A stretch of 64,000 nucleotides of DNA from Endomicrobium sp. (GTDB lineage Bacteria > Elusimicrobiota > Endomicrobiia > Endomicrobiales > Endomicrobiaceae). The DNA lies in assembly GCA_031262585.1 (NCBI GenBank), contig JAISHK010000001.1, positions 1-64,000 on the forward strand, read 5' to 3'. The number at the start of each line of letters is the position of its first letter. Positions within the stretch are counted from its first letter, which is position 1. Of the stretch, positions 46,621-57,495 are shown piece by piece. The notes beneath the pieces were generated by a model. The model was given only the letters and a program-made list of their open reading frames with translations, was not told where the DNA came from and did not search any database. The position numbers were made by a program, and so were the translations under genes.

Positions 46621-48704
46621 TAAAAATGGTATAGTTATTGCAAAGAATATTTGTAAATATTTTATCAAAAAAAATATCTAGTTTCATTTAAATAATTTCA
46701 ACAAGTTATACGTGCAACTCTATACATTAAAAAGTATAAGTGAAAATTAAAATAAAGAAAGTTAAAGCAAAATAAGATATACATTTGATAATATAAAATA
46801 GTATAATCATGTTGATTAGCAATTAAGAATACAAGAGATATATATCAATTAAAATTTTAAAACACGAAAAAAACTATATCAATTTTTATCTTTCTAAAAA
46901 ATAGGAAAGCAAAAGAAAGAATAACTTGATTGCGTTTAGTAATCATTGTGGTGAAAATGAGTATATGTCTTTGTGAAAATGTATAGTCATTTAAATAAAA
47001 AACTAAATACAAGTGAATTTTTAAGAAATTTAAATATTGTAAACATTATAAAAAACTGTAATTTTTTTTCACATTACATTTCATTAGGAGTTGTCACCAT
47101 CGTAAATCGGGATAAACAATTTTCAAGTGTTTTTTTGTTTAAAAATAAAATTACGGATAATAAAAATAAGAAGTAAAAAAAGATTAACAACAGATTATAA
47201 TTATAGTTAAAATTTAAAAGATAAAAACTATAAAAAGAATAATATAAATTATTATTATCATTAAGTTTGATACCATGTTTCTATGGTCAATATAATAAGT
47301 CTTTAATGAAGAAAAAAAGAGTAAGATTGAAGAGAGTCAAAATCTCCCGTTGTAACAATCAAAAAAGCAACAAGTTTTTTTCGTCAATTCATAAACTATC
47401 AGTGCCTACATTATGAAAAACTTGAAAACAATAAATATTTCGATATAAAAATATTTATAATTGTCATTTTATGGATAATACTACTTTATTCAATAAATAG
47501 AAATAGATATGATGGCAAACGCAACTAGAGTAGGAACAATGATTTTGTTTGCTCTTTATTGAGTTTAGAATATCCTCTAGGAAGAATTTAGTAGAGTAAA
47601 ACAAACTATAGTTCCATCGAGAAATTTTCACAAGATCTCACCCTAAAGGAGAATAATTAGCATGATAGCATAGAAAATAAAACATTAACAAGACACATCA
47701 ACTTAAAAAAGCAAACGGAAGATTTACGAAAATAACAATCTCTGAAGTTTAAGACAGAATAATAAAAATAAAGTAAAAAATAAGTAATGAAAAAATTATT
47801 AAATATTATTAATATTGATTTAATATTAATTACTTATGGATAAATCAATGACTAAATTTGTAAATGCAGTACAAAATTAGTCTTAAAAAATTTTTGTGAA
47901 AGCTCCATTAAGACAGATCAACAACATCTAGATAAAACATCCTCCAGAATCATCTCAAAAAGAAAAAATCAAAATTTAAAACACAACAGCTTAAGGAGGA
48001 TGTGCTTGTGCTATATTTATAGTAAATAGTATCCACAACCTGTACGAACAATAGCATCTAAAAAAATAATTCTGAAGGCCTTCTTACTAAATGTTAAAAA
48101 GAAAACGCACTTTAATTATGTTTATTGATTTGTTGCAATAATTATCAATTTATTTAAATAAGAATAAGAGCTAATTTATTAATGTTTTTTACGAAATAGT
48201 TAAAGATTTAAAAATAGTTTATAATTGTTCAGTATAAATCATTTTGATATTTTAAAAACATAAAAATATGATAAAATTAAAATAATATTAATTGAAAGTG
48301 AAAGTAAAGTAAAAAATAATATGAAAAGCTAAATTATAAACTTTCATGAACTATTATTTCTTTTGAGAGGTCATTTTTAAAATTAAAAGGATTTATCATT
48401 CTTGTTAACAATTAAAGTTATAAGAAAAGAGATTATTAAAATTTTTATTGGAGAATTGATTGTTTTGTGATAAAAACTTTATTAAATGAAAGAACGATAG
48501 TAAAATTACAATTTATATTGCAGCTGTATTAAATAGATGATAAAAAAGAATTCCTATGAATATTAATTTGCAAAGTCAATTAGGTTTATAAATGGATCAT
48601 TATAATCTATTAGTAAAAACTAAAATAGCGGCAAATGTTGGCATGAAAATGAAAGATTATTTTCTGAAATATAGGTTATTCATGTTCTATTTTAATTTCA
48701 ATAA
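46621..48704. other. 2.1 kb without intact genes
   Basis: This is the longest gene-free stretch in the window. The largest frame is 67 codons (46973-47176, TTG/GTG type start) and does not look like a family I know. Short protein-like pieces appear on both strands near 47350-47600 but none can be named. An inverted repeat, ACATCCTCC (47937-47945) and GGAGGATGT (47995-48003), is the only clear structure. I take it for erased genes. Confidence 0.5.
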
Positions 48705-48734
48705 TTGAAAATCTCAAAATAAATCTGATATAAT
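48705..48734 (+). promoter_or_regulatory. sigma-70 type promoter of tpiA
   Basis: TTGAAA (48705-48710), an 18-base spacer and TATAAT (48729-48734) precede tpiA. The start of transcription would be near 48741, leaving about 27 nt of leader with AAAGAGG as ribosome site. Confidence 0.65.
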
Positions 48735-48767
48735 TCTTATATAAAACAAAATAAAGAGGTTAATTTT

Positions 48768-49520
48768 ATGAGGAAACCATTGATGGCTGGAAATTGGAAA
48801 ATGAATAAAACCATTTTAGAGGCCACAAACTTTACAAAAGCTTTAAAAAATTCAACCAATGATGTAACAGACGTTGATATTTTGATATTTCCACCATTTA
48901 CAGCTCTTTATGCTGTAAATAATGAAATTAAAAATTCTAACATTAATATGGGAGCCCAAAATATTTTTTGGGAACTAAAAGGAGCCTTTACTGGTGAAAT
49001 TTCTCCATTAATGATAAAAGATATTGGCTGTTCTTATGTTTTAATAGGTCATTCAGAACGTAGACAATATTTTGGAGAGACAAATGAAACTGTAAACAAA
49101 AAAATAAAAATTGCCATGGAAGTGGGACTTATTCCTATAGTATGTATAGGAGAAACTCTTAAAGAAAGAAAGGATAATAATACATTTAATACTATAGAAA
49201 AACAAGTAAAAGAATGCTTAATGGGACTTAGTACAGAACAAGCTACTTCTTTAGTTGTAGCATACGAGCCTGTTTGGGCAATAGGAACTGGCAAAACAGC
49301 CACTCCAGAACAAGCACAGGAAGTTCACTCTTTTATAAGGAAAGTGTATAAAAAAATATACAATAGTGCTGCAGATAAAATAAGAATTCTTTATGGTGGC
49401 TCTGTAAATCCTAACAATGTGTCAGAACTTATGAATCAGTCTGATATTGATGGAGGACTAGTAGGTGGTGCGAGTTTAGAAATGGAATCTTTTGAAAAAC
49501 TTGTTAAATATTTAAAATAA
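48768..49520 (+). CDS. tpiA: triosephosphate isomerase
   Basis: TpiA interconverts dihydroxyacetone phosphate and glyceraldehyde-3-phosphate. The 250-residue TIM barrel has GNWKMN (catalytic Lys), IGHSERR (catalytic His), AYEPVWAIGTGKTA (catalytic Glu and flexible loop) and GGSVNPNN (phosphate loop). Complete. First gene of a sugar-phosphate operon with rpiB and the transketolase halves. Confidence 0.96.
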   Translation: MRKPLMAGNWKMNKTILEATNFTKALKNSTNDVTDVDILIFPPFTALYAVNNEIKNSNINMGAQNIFWELKGAFTGEISPLMIKDIGCSYVLIGHSERRQYFGETNETVNKKIKIAMEVGLIPIVCIGETLKERKDNNTFNTIEKQVKECLMGLSTEQATSLVVAYEPVWAIGTGKTATPEQAQEVHSFIRKVYKKIYNSAADKIRILYGGSVNPNNVSELMNQSDIDGGLVGGASLEMESFEKLVKYLK

Positions 49521-49534
49521 ATTCATTGAAATAT

Positions 49535-49999
49535 ATGAGAAGAATTAAAAAATTAGCTTTTGGAACTGATCACGCAGTTATTGAAATAAGAAATAATGTA
49601 AAAAAGTATTTGCAAGAGATTGATTATGAAATTGAAGATTTTGGATTTCATGGCAGAGGAAGTTGTGATTATCCAGATTATGCTCTTAAAGTTGCTAAAG
49701 CTGTAGTAAATCAAAAAGTAGACAAAGGAATTTTAATATGTGCTACAGGGATAGGCATGTCCATCGCTGCAAATAAAGTAAAAGGCACCGTTGCTGCTGT
49801 ATGCTGGAGTGAAGATACTGCTAAACTCGCCGCTAAACATAATGGAGCAAATATTTTATGTTTAGGTTCTCGAACCGCTACGATTAGCGAAATATGTTCC
49901 AGGATAAAAATATTTCTTGAAACATCTTTTGAAGAAAGACACGCAAGAAGAATATTAAAGATTAAAGAGATTGAAAAACAGTCGTCTAAGGAGGGGTGA
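49535..49999 (+). CDS. rpiB: ribose-5-phosphate isomerase B
   Basis: RpiB interconverts ribose-5-phosphate and ribulose-5-phosphate. The product of about 154 residues shows GTDHA, the YPDYA segment, CATGIGMSIAANK with the catalytic Cys, and NILCLGSRT. The relative LacAB galactose-6-phosphate isomerase is possible but less likely given the transketolase genes downstream. An in-frame TTG at 49526 is an alternative start; neither has a good ribosome site, so coupling to tpiA is likely. Confidence 0.9.
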   Translation: MRRIKKLAFGTDHAVIEIRNNVKKYLQEIDYEIEDFGFHGRGSCDYPDYALKVAKAVVNQKVDKGILICATGIGMSIAANKVKGTVAAVCWSEDTAKLAAKHNGANILCLGSRTATISEICSRIKIFLETSFEERHARRILKIKEIEKQSSKEG

Positions 50000-50076
50000 T
50001 TCTATTATTACAAAATTATTTCATGTTTCATAATGACAAATAGCTTTACAGGATTTATTAGAGAGGTCTTTATAGT

Positions 50077-50904
50077 ATGTTTTTAGACTTAAAAACAATG
50101 TGTACTAGAGTAAGAAGAGATATTATTAAAATGTTGGGATATGCAAATTCTGGTCATCCAGGAGGTAGTTTATCTTCTGTTGAGCTTATAGTATCACTGT
50201 ATTTTAAACATATGAAGTTTAATTCTCGAAATCCACAAGATCCTAAACGAGATTATTTTATTTTATCCAAGGGACACGCATGTCCTGCGTTGTACGCAGT
50301 TTTAGCGCATCTCAAATGTTTTAACATAGATGAATTGTACACATTAAGAAAAACTGGTAGCAGACTTCAGGGCCATCCTGCAAAAGATAGAGGGTTGCCT
50401 GGCATAGAAGTATCTACAGGCTCACTAGGATATGGTTTATCAGTAGGAGTCGGGATTGCTGTTGGTATGAAACAAGCAAAAAAAAGTAATAAAGTTTATG
50501 TTTTAATGGGTGATGGAGAACAACAAGAAGGTAGTATTTGGGAATCAGTAATGGCTGCTGCCCATTTTAAACTAGATAATCTTTGTGCAATAATTGATGA
50601 TAATGGATTACAAATAGATGGTGCAACTAAAGATATAATGAACATTGAACCATTAAATAGCAAATATAGAGCTTTTGGCTGGAATATCATAGAAATAAAT
50701 GGCCATAATCTTAATGAAATAAATAACGCATATACCAAATTTAAAAAAGAAAAAAATAAACCTACCGTAATAATAGCTAAAACCATTAAGGGAAAGGGTA
50801 TCCATTATATGGAAAATTTGACAGAATGGCATGGCAAGGTTCCATCAAAAGAATTAATTATAAAAGCTTTAAAAGAAATAGAAGTATCATCATCTATGAA
50901 GTAA
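50077..50904 (+). CDS. transketolase, N-terminal (thiamine-diphosphate binding) half
   Basis: The 275-residue protein is the separate N-terminal subunit found in many bacteria and archaea with split transketolase. GHPGGSLS, SKGHACPALYA and GDGEQQEGSIWE with the DDNGLQIDG metal loop bind the diphosphate end of thiamine diphosphate. GAGAGG precedes the ATG. It pairs with the next gene, 38 bp downstream, to move two-carbon units in the non-oxidative pentose phosphate pathway. Confidence 0.93.
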   Translation: MFLDLKTMCTRVRRDIIKMLGYANSGHPGGSLSSVELIVSLYFKHMKFNSRNPQDPKRDYFILSKGHACPALYAVLAHLKCFNIDELYTLRKTGSRLQGHPAKDRGLPGIEVSTGSLGYGLSVGVGIAVGMKQAKKSNKVYVLMGDGEQQEGSIWESVMAAAHFKLDNLCAIIDDNGLQIDGATKDIMNIEPLNSKYRAFGWNIIEINGHNLNEINNAYTKFKKEKNKPTVIIAKTIKGKGIHYMENLTEWHGKVPSKELIIKALKEIEVSSSMK

Positions 50905-50942
50905 AATAACATATTTATATTAAGTAGGAGAAATAAATATAT

Positions 50943-51890
50943 ATGGTTGAAATCTTTGAAAGAAAAGCAACAAGATTTGGTTTTGGCAAAGGACTTGTTG
51001 AACTTGGAAAGCGAGATCCTAATGTTTTTGTTTTAGGTGCAGACACTATTTCTTCAGTAGCTATAAACAATTTTAAAGAAATCTTTCCAGATAGATTTCT
51101 TAACGTAGGTATAGCAGAAACAAACTTATTAGGGATGGCTGCAGGACTTGCTATTGCAGGCTTTATACCATTTGTATCAACTTATGGAGTTTTTGTTACG
51201 GGAAGGCCATGGGAGCAAATAAGAACTACAATATGTTATTCAAATTTAAATGTAAAAATAGGTGGTTCCCATTCAGGTATTATGGTTGGTCCAGACGGGG
51301 CAACTCATCAAGCCTTAGAAGATATTGCTATAATGCGATGTATTCCAAGGATGAAAGTTATAGTGCCATGTGATTTTATTGAAACAAAAAAAGCAGTTAT
51401 TGCAAGTGCTTACGTGGACGGTCCAGTCTACATAAGATATGGAAGAGAAAATACACCTATATTTACAAAAAATGATAGTTATTTTGAAATAGGTAAAGCA
51501 AATACTTTAAGAGATGGCAAAGATGTTGCTATTATGGCATCTGGAACTATGGTTTACGAATCTTTATCAGCAGCTGAGATATTAGAAAAAAAAGGTATTA
51601 AAGTAAAAGTTATAAATATTCATACTATTAAGCCTATAGATGAAAAAGCAATAATTAATGCAGCAAAGGAGTGTGGAGCAATAGTAACTGCTGAAGAACA
51701 TCAAATTTATGGTGGTTTTGGATCGGCAGTTGCTGAAGTATTGTGTAAAAATTTTCCAGTACCTATTGAAATGATTGGTATTAACGATAGATTCGGAGAA
51801 TCTGACTATGGAGCGAACCTAATGAAAAGATATGGATTAAATGATATAAGTATTGCAGAGGCTGTACTAAAAGTATTAAAAAGAAAATAA
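50943..51890 (+). CDS. transketolase, C-terminal (pyrimidine-binding) half
   Basis: The 315-residue partner subunit carries the pyrimidine-domain catalytic Glu in NVGIAETNLLGMAAG, then GPDGATHQALEDIA and a C-terminal transketolase domain (MASGTMVYESLSAAEIL, IHTIKPIDEKAI, VTAEEHQIYGGFGSAVAE). TAGGAGAAATA lies ahead of the ATG. Split rather than fused transketolase is normal for this kind of organism. The enzyme depends on thiamine diphosphate although the window's thi genes are mostly dead. Confidence 0.93.
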   Translation: MVEIFERKATRFGFGKGLVELGKRDPNVFVLGADTISSVAINNFKEIFPDRFLNVGIAETNLLGMAAGLAIAGFIPFVSTYGVFVTGRPWEQIRTTICYSNLNVKIGGSHSGIMVGPDGATHQALEDIAIMRCIPRMKVIVPCDFIETKKAVIASAYVDGPVYIRYGRENTPIFTKNDSYFEIGKANTLRDGKDVAIMASGTMVYESLSAAEILEKKGIKVKVINIHTIKPIDEKAIINAAKECGAIVTAEEHQIYGGFGSAVAEVLCKNFPVPIEMIGINDRFGESDYGANLMKRYGLNDISIAEAVLKVLKRK

Positions 51891-52503
51891 AAATACTAAA
51901 AAGTTTATATCCTCTTTGTAAGAAATAAATAACTTGATATATTTATTAAAAAAATGTTAAATGTTAACTGAGAAGTGTATAATAAACATAAGAGACTAGT
52001 TTATTTTGTAGCAAAGTAGTTCATACAAAAAGCCTCAGTATGAATATAACTTTAAGTACAAGCAAAAAAATTGTGATGAAAATATATTTATTTTTATAAA
52101 TTTAATTAATTTGTACGTACCTTATGAGTATTGAATATCAAAAAAATATTAAGACTTATATATATTAGTATTTAATATCTTTGTAATCTTTTTATCCAAA
52201 CTTATCAAAAATTCAAATGTCCACAACATTAGTATTCTTTATATCATGCCAACAATTTATAAGCTTTGTAAAAATACAAAAAAGTTATTAGTGCATATTT
52301 ATTTCTATATATTTTAAAAGTTAAAATATTAATAGTAAAGACAAAAATTATATATTTTTTAACAACTAGTTATATAATGTGTATTTTCAAAAATATGTTA
52401 AAATTTTTTATGCATTATAATTGAGAAAATTGAATTAAATATAAAAAGTATATATATTAGTGTTAAAGATAAAAATATAAAATCAATAAAGGATAAATTT
52501 AAT
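51891..52503. other. 613-bp AT-rich gap
   Basis: No frame, repeat or recognisable fragment was found. The end holds AAAGGA (52489-52494), the ribosome site of the broken recJ. Confidence 0.5.
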
Positions 52504-54437
52504 TATGCTCGAAAACAAAAAAAGAATGAGAAATATCACAAAAAAATATCCCAAAAGTATCTGCATTAGTTTCTTTTTTACCATTAATTTCAAAAATTGC
52601 AACAGTTCTTGTAAATAGAGGGATTGATAGTATAGAAAAGGTTAAACAATTTATTGATGGTGATATAGAAAGATTTACATAATCTTTTTTTATTTTATGA
52701 TATGCAAAAAGTTGTTAATAGAATAAGAAAAGCATTAAATTTAAATGAAGTCATTCTTGTCTATGGCAATAAAAATGTAATAGCGTTCAGCTATAAATAT
52801 TATAAGTCAATACAACAATAAAAACCTAGGCGAAAATATACAATGGTATGTTCCAGTAGAGAAAGGATATGGAATACATAAAAATATTCTTTTAAAGTAT
52901 GCAATTGAAAAAGTGTGAAAATTTTAATCACGGTAGATTGCGGTATTTCAACTTTAAATGAAATCGCTTTTGTAAAAAATCTTGGAATGTATACGATAAT
53001 AACATATCATCATGAACCTCATTATGAAGGTGTCACCAATGCAGATGCGATTATAAATCCAAAGATTTATAATTCTAAATATCCTTTTAAAAATATAACT
53101 AGCTGTGTCGTATCATTAAACTATGCAATCTTTAATGTTCAGTTATTGTAAAGATTATAATAAAGAAATAATTTATGCTATGCTAAAAAATATAATAAAG
53201 ATTTTTCAGGAAGTTGTATTTGTTTAAATAATGGGGTAAAAATAGAAACAATAGACTTTAACTCTATTAAAAAAATAAAAAATATTATAAACCGAATATT
53301 TAAAATTTATATAAATAATCTTGATATAAAAGACTTTTTGGGAAAAGAGAACGTTTTTCTAAAAGATAAGATTATTTTAATAAACAATGATATAAATAAT
53401 ATTTCCGACCTCTGTAGAGCATATAAAATAAAAAAATTAAAGATTTTTTTGAAACAATCTTGATTTATGTACTCTTGGTACTATATCAGATTTTATGCCA
53501 TTAGTTGATGAAAATAGAATAATAGTAAAGAAAGGTTTAAAAATTATAAAAACCCCTCATAAGCGACCAAAATTGAGAATTTTAATAGAAGATGTTTTAT
53601 TCTCAAAAAACATACATGATATTACTGCAAAAACAATATCATGGCATATTACACCTGTATTAAATTCTTCCGGATGTATGGGCAAAGAGGCATGTTGTCA
53701 GTACAACTTCTCATGACAAAAGATATATCTCAATCAAAAGATTTGTATAATAGGATATTAGAGTTAAATAAAAATTGAACAATTTAAATATTTCCTAAAA
53801 AAACAATGTAACGTTGATATAATGACAAAGTTTTAATAGTTAAAGCTTTTAATCTTGAACATGGAGTTACTGGCATTATTGCTTCTCAAATAGTAAAAAC
53901 ATATTCAAAACTAACTTTTTTGTTTATTACTAATGGAGTAGAAGCATCAGGAACTGCAAGATCTATTGAAGATTTTGATGTAATCGCGGTTTAAAAGTGT
54001 GAAAAATATTTTTATAAGATATGGTGGACACAATTAAGCTACTGAATTTACTTTAGAACATTCTAAAATAGAAAATTTTACAAAAAGAATTTTTGAATAT
54101 GTATATAAGAATCTAAAAAAACAATTTCTAAAAATACTATATTTATTGAAAGTGAATTAAAAATATCTGATATAATTTAGATCTTTATAAGCAGTTAGAA
54201 ATAATGAAATCTTTCGGCATAGGCAATTTAAATCCTATATTTTATATGAAAGATGTAACTCCAACTGAAATTTATATTTTCGAAAATAGAAAAGAATATT
54301 TAAAATTCAAAATTTCTTATAAAGGAAGTAAAAATGTAAGTGTAGTTTTTTGGAACAAAGCAAAGCTAGTTAAAACTGTAAAAGCAGAGTCTCTTTTAGA
54401 CATAGCTTTTCAAATTGTGATATATTTAAAAAAATAA
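52504..54437 (+). pseudogene. recJ: broken recJ (single-strand 5'-3' exonuclease)
   Basis: RecJ pieces lie in order across about 1.9 kb in changing frames: VNRGIDSIEKVKQFIDGD, YDMQKVVNRIRKAL, WYVPVEKGYGIHK, ILITVDCGISTLNEI, ITYHHEPHYEGVTNADAI (DHH-like, with the second Asp lost to Tyr), NPKIYNSKYPFKN, MPLVDENRIIVKKGLKIIK, ITPVLNSSGCMGKEA, VEASGTARSIEDFDVI, and the C-terminal MKSFGIGNLNPIF (54204-54437). Stops and indels interrupt throughout. The start codon and ribosome site survive. Confidence 0.88.
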
Positions 54438-55860
54438 ATATAATAGATATAAAACCGCTGTTAAGTTATTAAAATAGAAAAAGATATTAAAATTCAAAGT
54501 AAATTACAATTTAAAAATTAACATCCTCACATTCACAGGTTTAATAATTGCCGCTTTTTAACGTGGTGAGGTTTATTAGAGTATGTGTTATTTATATGAT
54601 GTGATGCTTGGTTTTTTGTGGTTTTATCTTTAAAATTTAACAGTATTTATTTTGATTATACTACATTCTTAATTTTGCCTGATTTTAATTTATTTTACAG
54701 ATTTTGTTTTTGTTGACACAGAAAATAATCTTTTTATACAATAATATCAATTTAGAAAATTAAAAGTTAAGAGATATGTAATAATAATTTTAGTCGGATT
54801 ACAAGCTTTATAGAAAGTTGCTTTCTTTGGAAATTAAATTGTGAAGATATAAAAAAATAATTTAGGTGCAACTCACTCAACAACTCTCACAAATGCAAAT
54901 TATTATGTAGAAATAATTATTAATATCAAAACTTGCTTTGTTGGCTTTTGAATTGAGAATTCTATTCATTTATCTTTAAATGATATCTTAAAAATAAATG
55001 ACATTTTTGAATTTAAATGTGTTTGGTTTATGATTTATAAATAATGATTACCATTGTAAAGTTGTGGTTGGTAAAAAAGAAAAATAGAATATTTAGTATG
55101 TCTGAAAATTTAAAGTTGAAAAGCCAATATTATATTCAGACACAGTTTGTAATTTTAAAAAATTTATTGTAATAAATCCTTTATGATATTAGAAAATTTT
55201 GTTAAAGATTATGTTATTTTTTGAAAAAATAAATCATATTTATAATAAACAAGTTTTTAATTTATAATTTTTAATCTAAATTTCCGAAAAATATAAAAAA
55301 TTTTAAAGTTAATTTTTTTATTTTAAAGACAAATCATTCTAGTTATATGATTCAAGTTGATTTCAGCAGGATAAACCTTTAGACTAATAAAAGATAAACT
55401 CTCATATAACAATACTTATTGAAAGAATTAAGCAATATAAAAAAAGGTGATGAGTCTTAATAGAACTACTTTAATAGACAAATTAGCAAATTTTATTTAA
55501 AAATAATAGAATTTTTGAGCAATGAACTGTTGTTTATTGTATTAAAGTTATTAATAAAAATGGATATACTTTATATTTTTTAGATCGTGTAATAAATAAC
55601 CTTACAATAGAGACAAATCAAAAAATAAATTATAAACATATAGAATTATTATATGGAATAAAAAAGAGTTTTTATTATGATTTTTAAGAAATGAAGCTTT
55701 TATGTTAGAAAATGTTGAAAATATTAAACTATTAAGAATTTTGGAAAAATTGTAGAAAAATAAAAGTTATCATTTAAAATATAGCTCTATTAGCTATTAG
55801 CATTGATATGTCTGGAAACATTTTAAAAATTAAAAAAATATTTGCAGATTGAGAAAAAGT
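54438..55860. other. 1.4 kb of decayed DNA with one GC-richer hairpin
   Basis: No intact gene. Protein-like fragments (GATHSTTLTNANYYVEIIINIKT near 54865-54935, NDIFEFKCVWFMIYK near 55000, YGIKKSFYYDF near 55655) cannot be assigned. A hairpin at 54525-54571 stands out: CCTCAC/GTGAGG plus inner CAC/GTG, in a locally less AT-rich patch. Confidence 0.45.
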
Positions 55861-55862
55861 AA

Positions 55863-56345
55863 AATGCAAAACAGTTGTTATGTTATTGAATTTACGCATT
55901 ATTATGATGTATGTATGCAAAATTACGTTTATAAAAATAGCAGAAAATTGTAAATTTTTTACAAATACTGTGTTTTATTCAGACACAAAATATAAAGAAA
56001 TGGCATTTTTTAGCGCATGGTGTGATATGTTTAATATTATAAAGAAAGCAGAAAGTCTTGGTGGTAGAAATTTATTTCATACGTAAAGAGGATCTTTTAG
56101 ATATCATAATTTAGTTATTGACATCAGAAATTTAGAAATAATGAAAAAACAGGATTATTTTTGATGCAACCCACGGTCTGCAGATGGTACCAATAGTTTA
56201 TATTCGATATATTTAACTTAAAGAAGTGCGAAAATTATAGACAAAGAAATTAAATGACCAAAAATATAAACAAATGCAGAAAACTTCATGAATGAAGAAA
56301 TAAAATTTGAAACTCAAGATAGAGTAGTAGATCATATCTTTTGTT
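55863..56345 (+). pseudogene. kdsA: remnant of kdsA (Kdo-8-phosphate synthase)
   Basis: KdsA makes 3-deoxy-manno-octulosonate-8-phosphate for lipopolysaccharide. The recognisable part is AFFSAWCDMFNIIKKAESLGG (equivalent to the family KKGQF-APWDM region), RGSFRYHNLVIDIRNLEIMKK after a stop, and IIFDATHGLQM after a frameshift (to about 56190). The N-terminal half and the last quarter are not recognisable. It sits directly upstream of lptC, a usual neighbourhood for kds genes. Confidence 0.75.
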
Positions 56346-56357
56346 TAAAGAGGAGAA

Positions 56358-56888
56358 ATGGTAAATTTTTATAAAATACGAGAAATATTATCACTGGCAA
56401 CGATTATATTTATCTTATTAAGTTGTAAAAGTGAAAAAAATGTTATAGAAGAGATTTCTCATACTCCAGAACAATTTATGAAAAAAATTTTTATAACTCA
56501 AACAAAAAATGGCAAATTAAAAATGATTTTAAAAGCAGAAACAGCAACTATAGACGAAAATAAAAATAATGCATGTTTGAAACATTCTAAAATAAAGTTT
56601 TATGATAAAGGAAAATATGTTTCAATGCTTAGTGCAGAAACAGCAGTAATAAATATAGACACTTATGATATCAAATGTACAGGTATATGTACTATAAGTG
56701 ATGTAAATGAAGAGCATTTGTACACGACAGATTTGATATATGATGCACAAAAAAAATCAATTTATAGCAATAATGATGTAAAGATTACAACACCGAGCGA
56801 GACAATTTATGGAACAAGTTTTGAATCTGATAATAAACTTGATAAAATTATTATTAAGAATCCAAGAACAATACTTGATAAAAATTAA
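56358..56888 (+). CDS. lptC: LptC-like lipopolysaccharide export protein
   Basis: The 176-residue protein has one N-terminal hydrophobic segment (about 8-23) ending LLSCKS, a possible lipobox. A beta-jelly-roll body follows, with LKAETATIDENKNNACLKH, IKFYDKGKYVSMLSAETAVIN and DVKITTPSETIYGTSFE. LptC bridges the LptB2FG transporter and LptA in the periplasm. AAAGAGGAG precedes the ATG. The lptA and lptB genes follow with overlaps. Confidence 0.83.
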   Translation: MVNFYKIREILSLATIIFILLSCKSEKNVIEEISHTPEQFMKKIFITQTKNGKLKMILKAETATIDENKNNACLKHSKIKFYDKGKYVSMLSAETAVINIDTYDIKCTGICTISDVNEEHLYTTDLIYDAQKKSIYSNNDVKITTPSETIYGTSFESDNKLDKIIIKNPRTILDKN

Positions 56889-57495
56889 TACAACTTTAAT
56901 TTTTATTTTAATTTCTTCATTTTATTCTTTTGCAAATGATATTAATATTGGTTCTGATAAAACTATAATAGTTGGAGATGAGATGGAATTAAAAAAGGCA
57001 GGGAAAATTGCTTGCTCCAAAGGCAACTCAAAAGCATTCAATAGCAATAATATAGTGAACGCAGATAAAATAACGTACGATAAAATAAATACTAATCTTT
57101 CAGCCTTTGGTAATGTGCAGCTGCGTATAAAAATTAAAAATAAAGAATCTTTTGAAGCTTACGGTAATTTGGCTCAATATAATATGACTTCTCAAAAAGG
57201 TAAAATATGTGGAAAGCATGTTTTAATAAAATATTTTATTGATAATTCTACTACTCCTTGTATTTTATCTGGCGAAGAGATACATATAGATGCAAAAGCA
57301 CGAATTTTAACTACTATTAAAAAAAATGAAAAAAGAAGACCTGTAGCTAATGTATATTTTGGTAGCAAAAAAGGTCTATATGAAGCAGATAAAGTGGTTA
57401 TATCTGAATTTAAAGGCACTAAAAAAATAATGATGAAAGGTTCAGTTTTAGGCAAAATTGAAATGAAAGATGAAAAGAATGATATTAAGAACTAA
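56875..57495 (+). CDS. lptA: LptA-like periplasmic lipopolysaccharide bridge protein
   Basis: The protein of about 206 residues has an OstA/LptA-type beta body (MELKKAGKIACSKGNSKAF, VNADKITYDKINTNLSAFGNVQL, IDAKARILTT, LYEADKVVISEFKGT). The start is best placed at TTG 56875, which gives a proper signal peptide (IKINTTLIFILISSFYSFAND) overlapping the end of lptC by 14 bases. The next upstream in-frame ATG (56809) would add 22 residues that only mirror lptC in another frame. It overlaps lptB. Confidence 0.8.
   Translation: MIKINTTLIFILISSFYSFANDINIGSDKTIIVGDEMELKKAGKIACSKGNSKAFNSNNIVNADKITYDKINTNLSAFGNVQLRIKIKNKESFEAYGNLAQYNMTSQKGKICGKHVLIKYFIDNSTTPCILSGEEIHIDAKARILTTIKKNEKRRPVANVYFGSKKGLYEADKVVISEFKGTKKIMMKGSVLGKIEMKDEKNDIKN

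Noticed and set aside
46973-47176. 67-codon frame in the gene desert
   Set aside because: Non-ATG start, no ribosome site, no family features; expected by chance in AT-rich DNA.
50077-51890. Split transketolase as a broken gene
   Set aside because: Both halves have their own ribosome sites and complete domains; separate subunits are a normal form of the enzyme.
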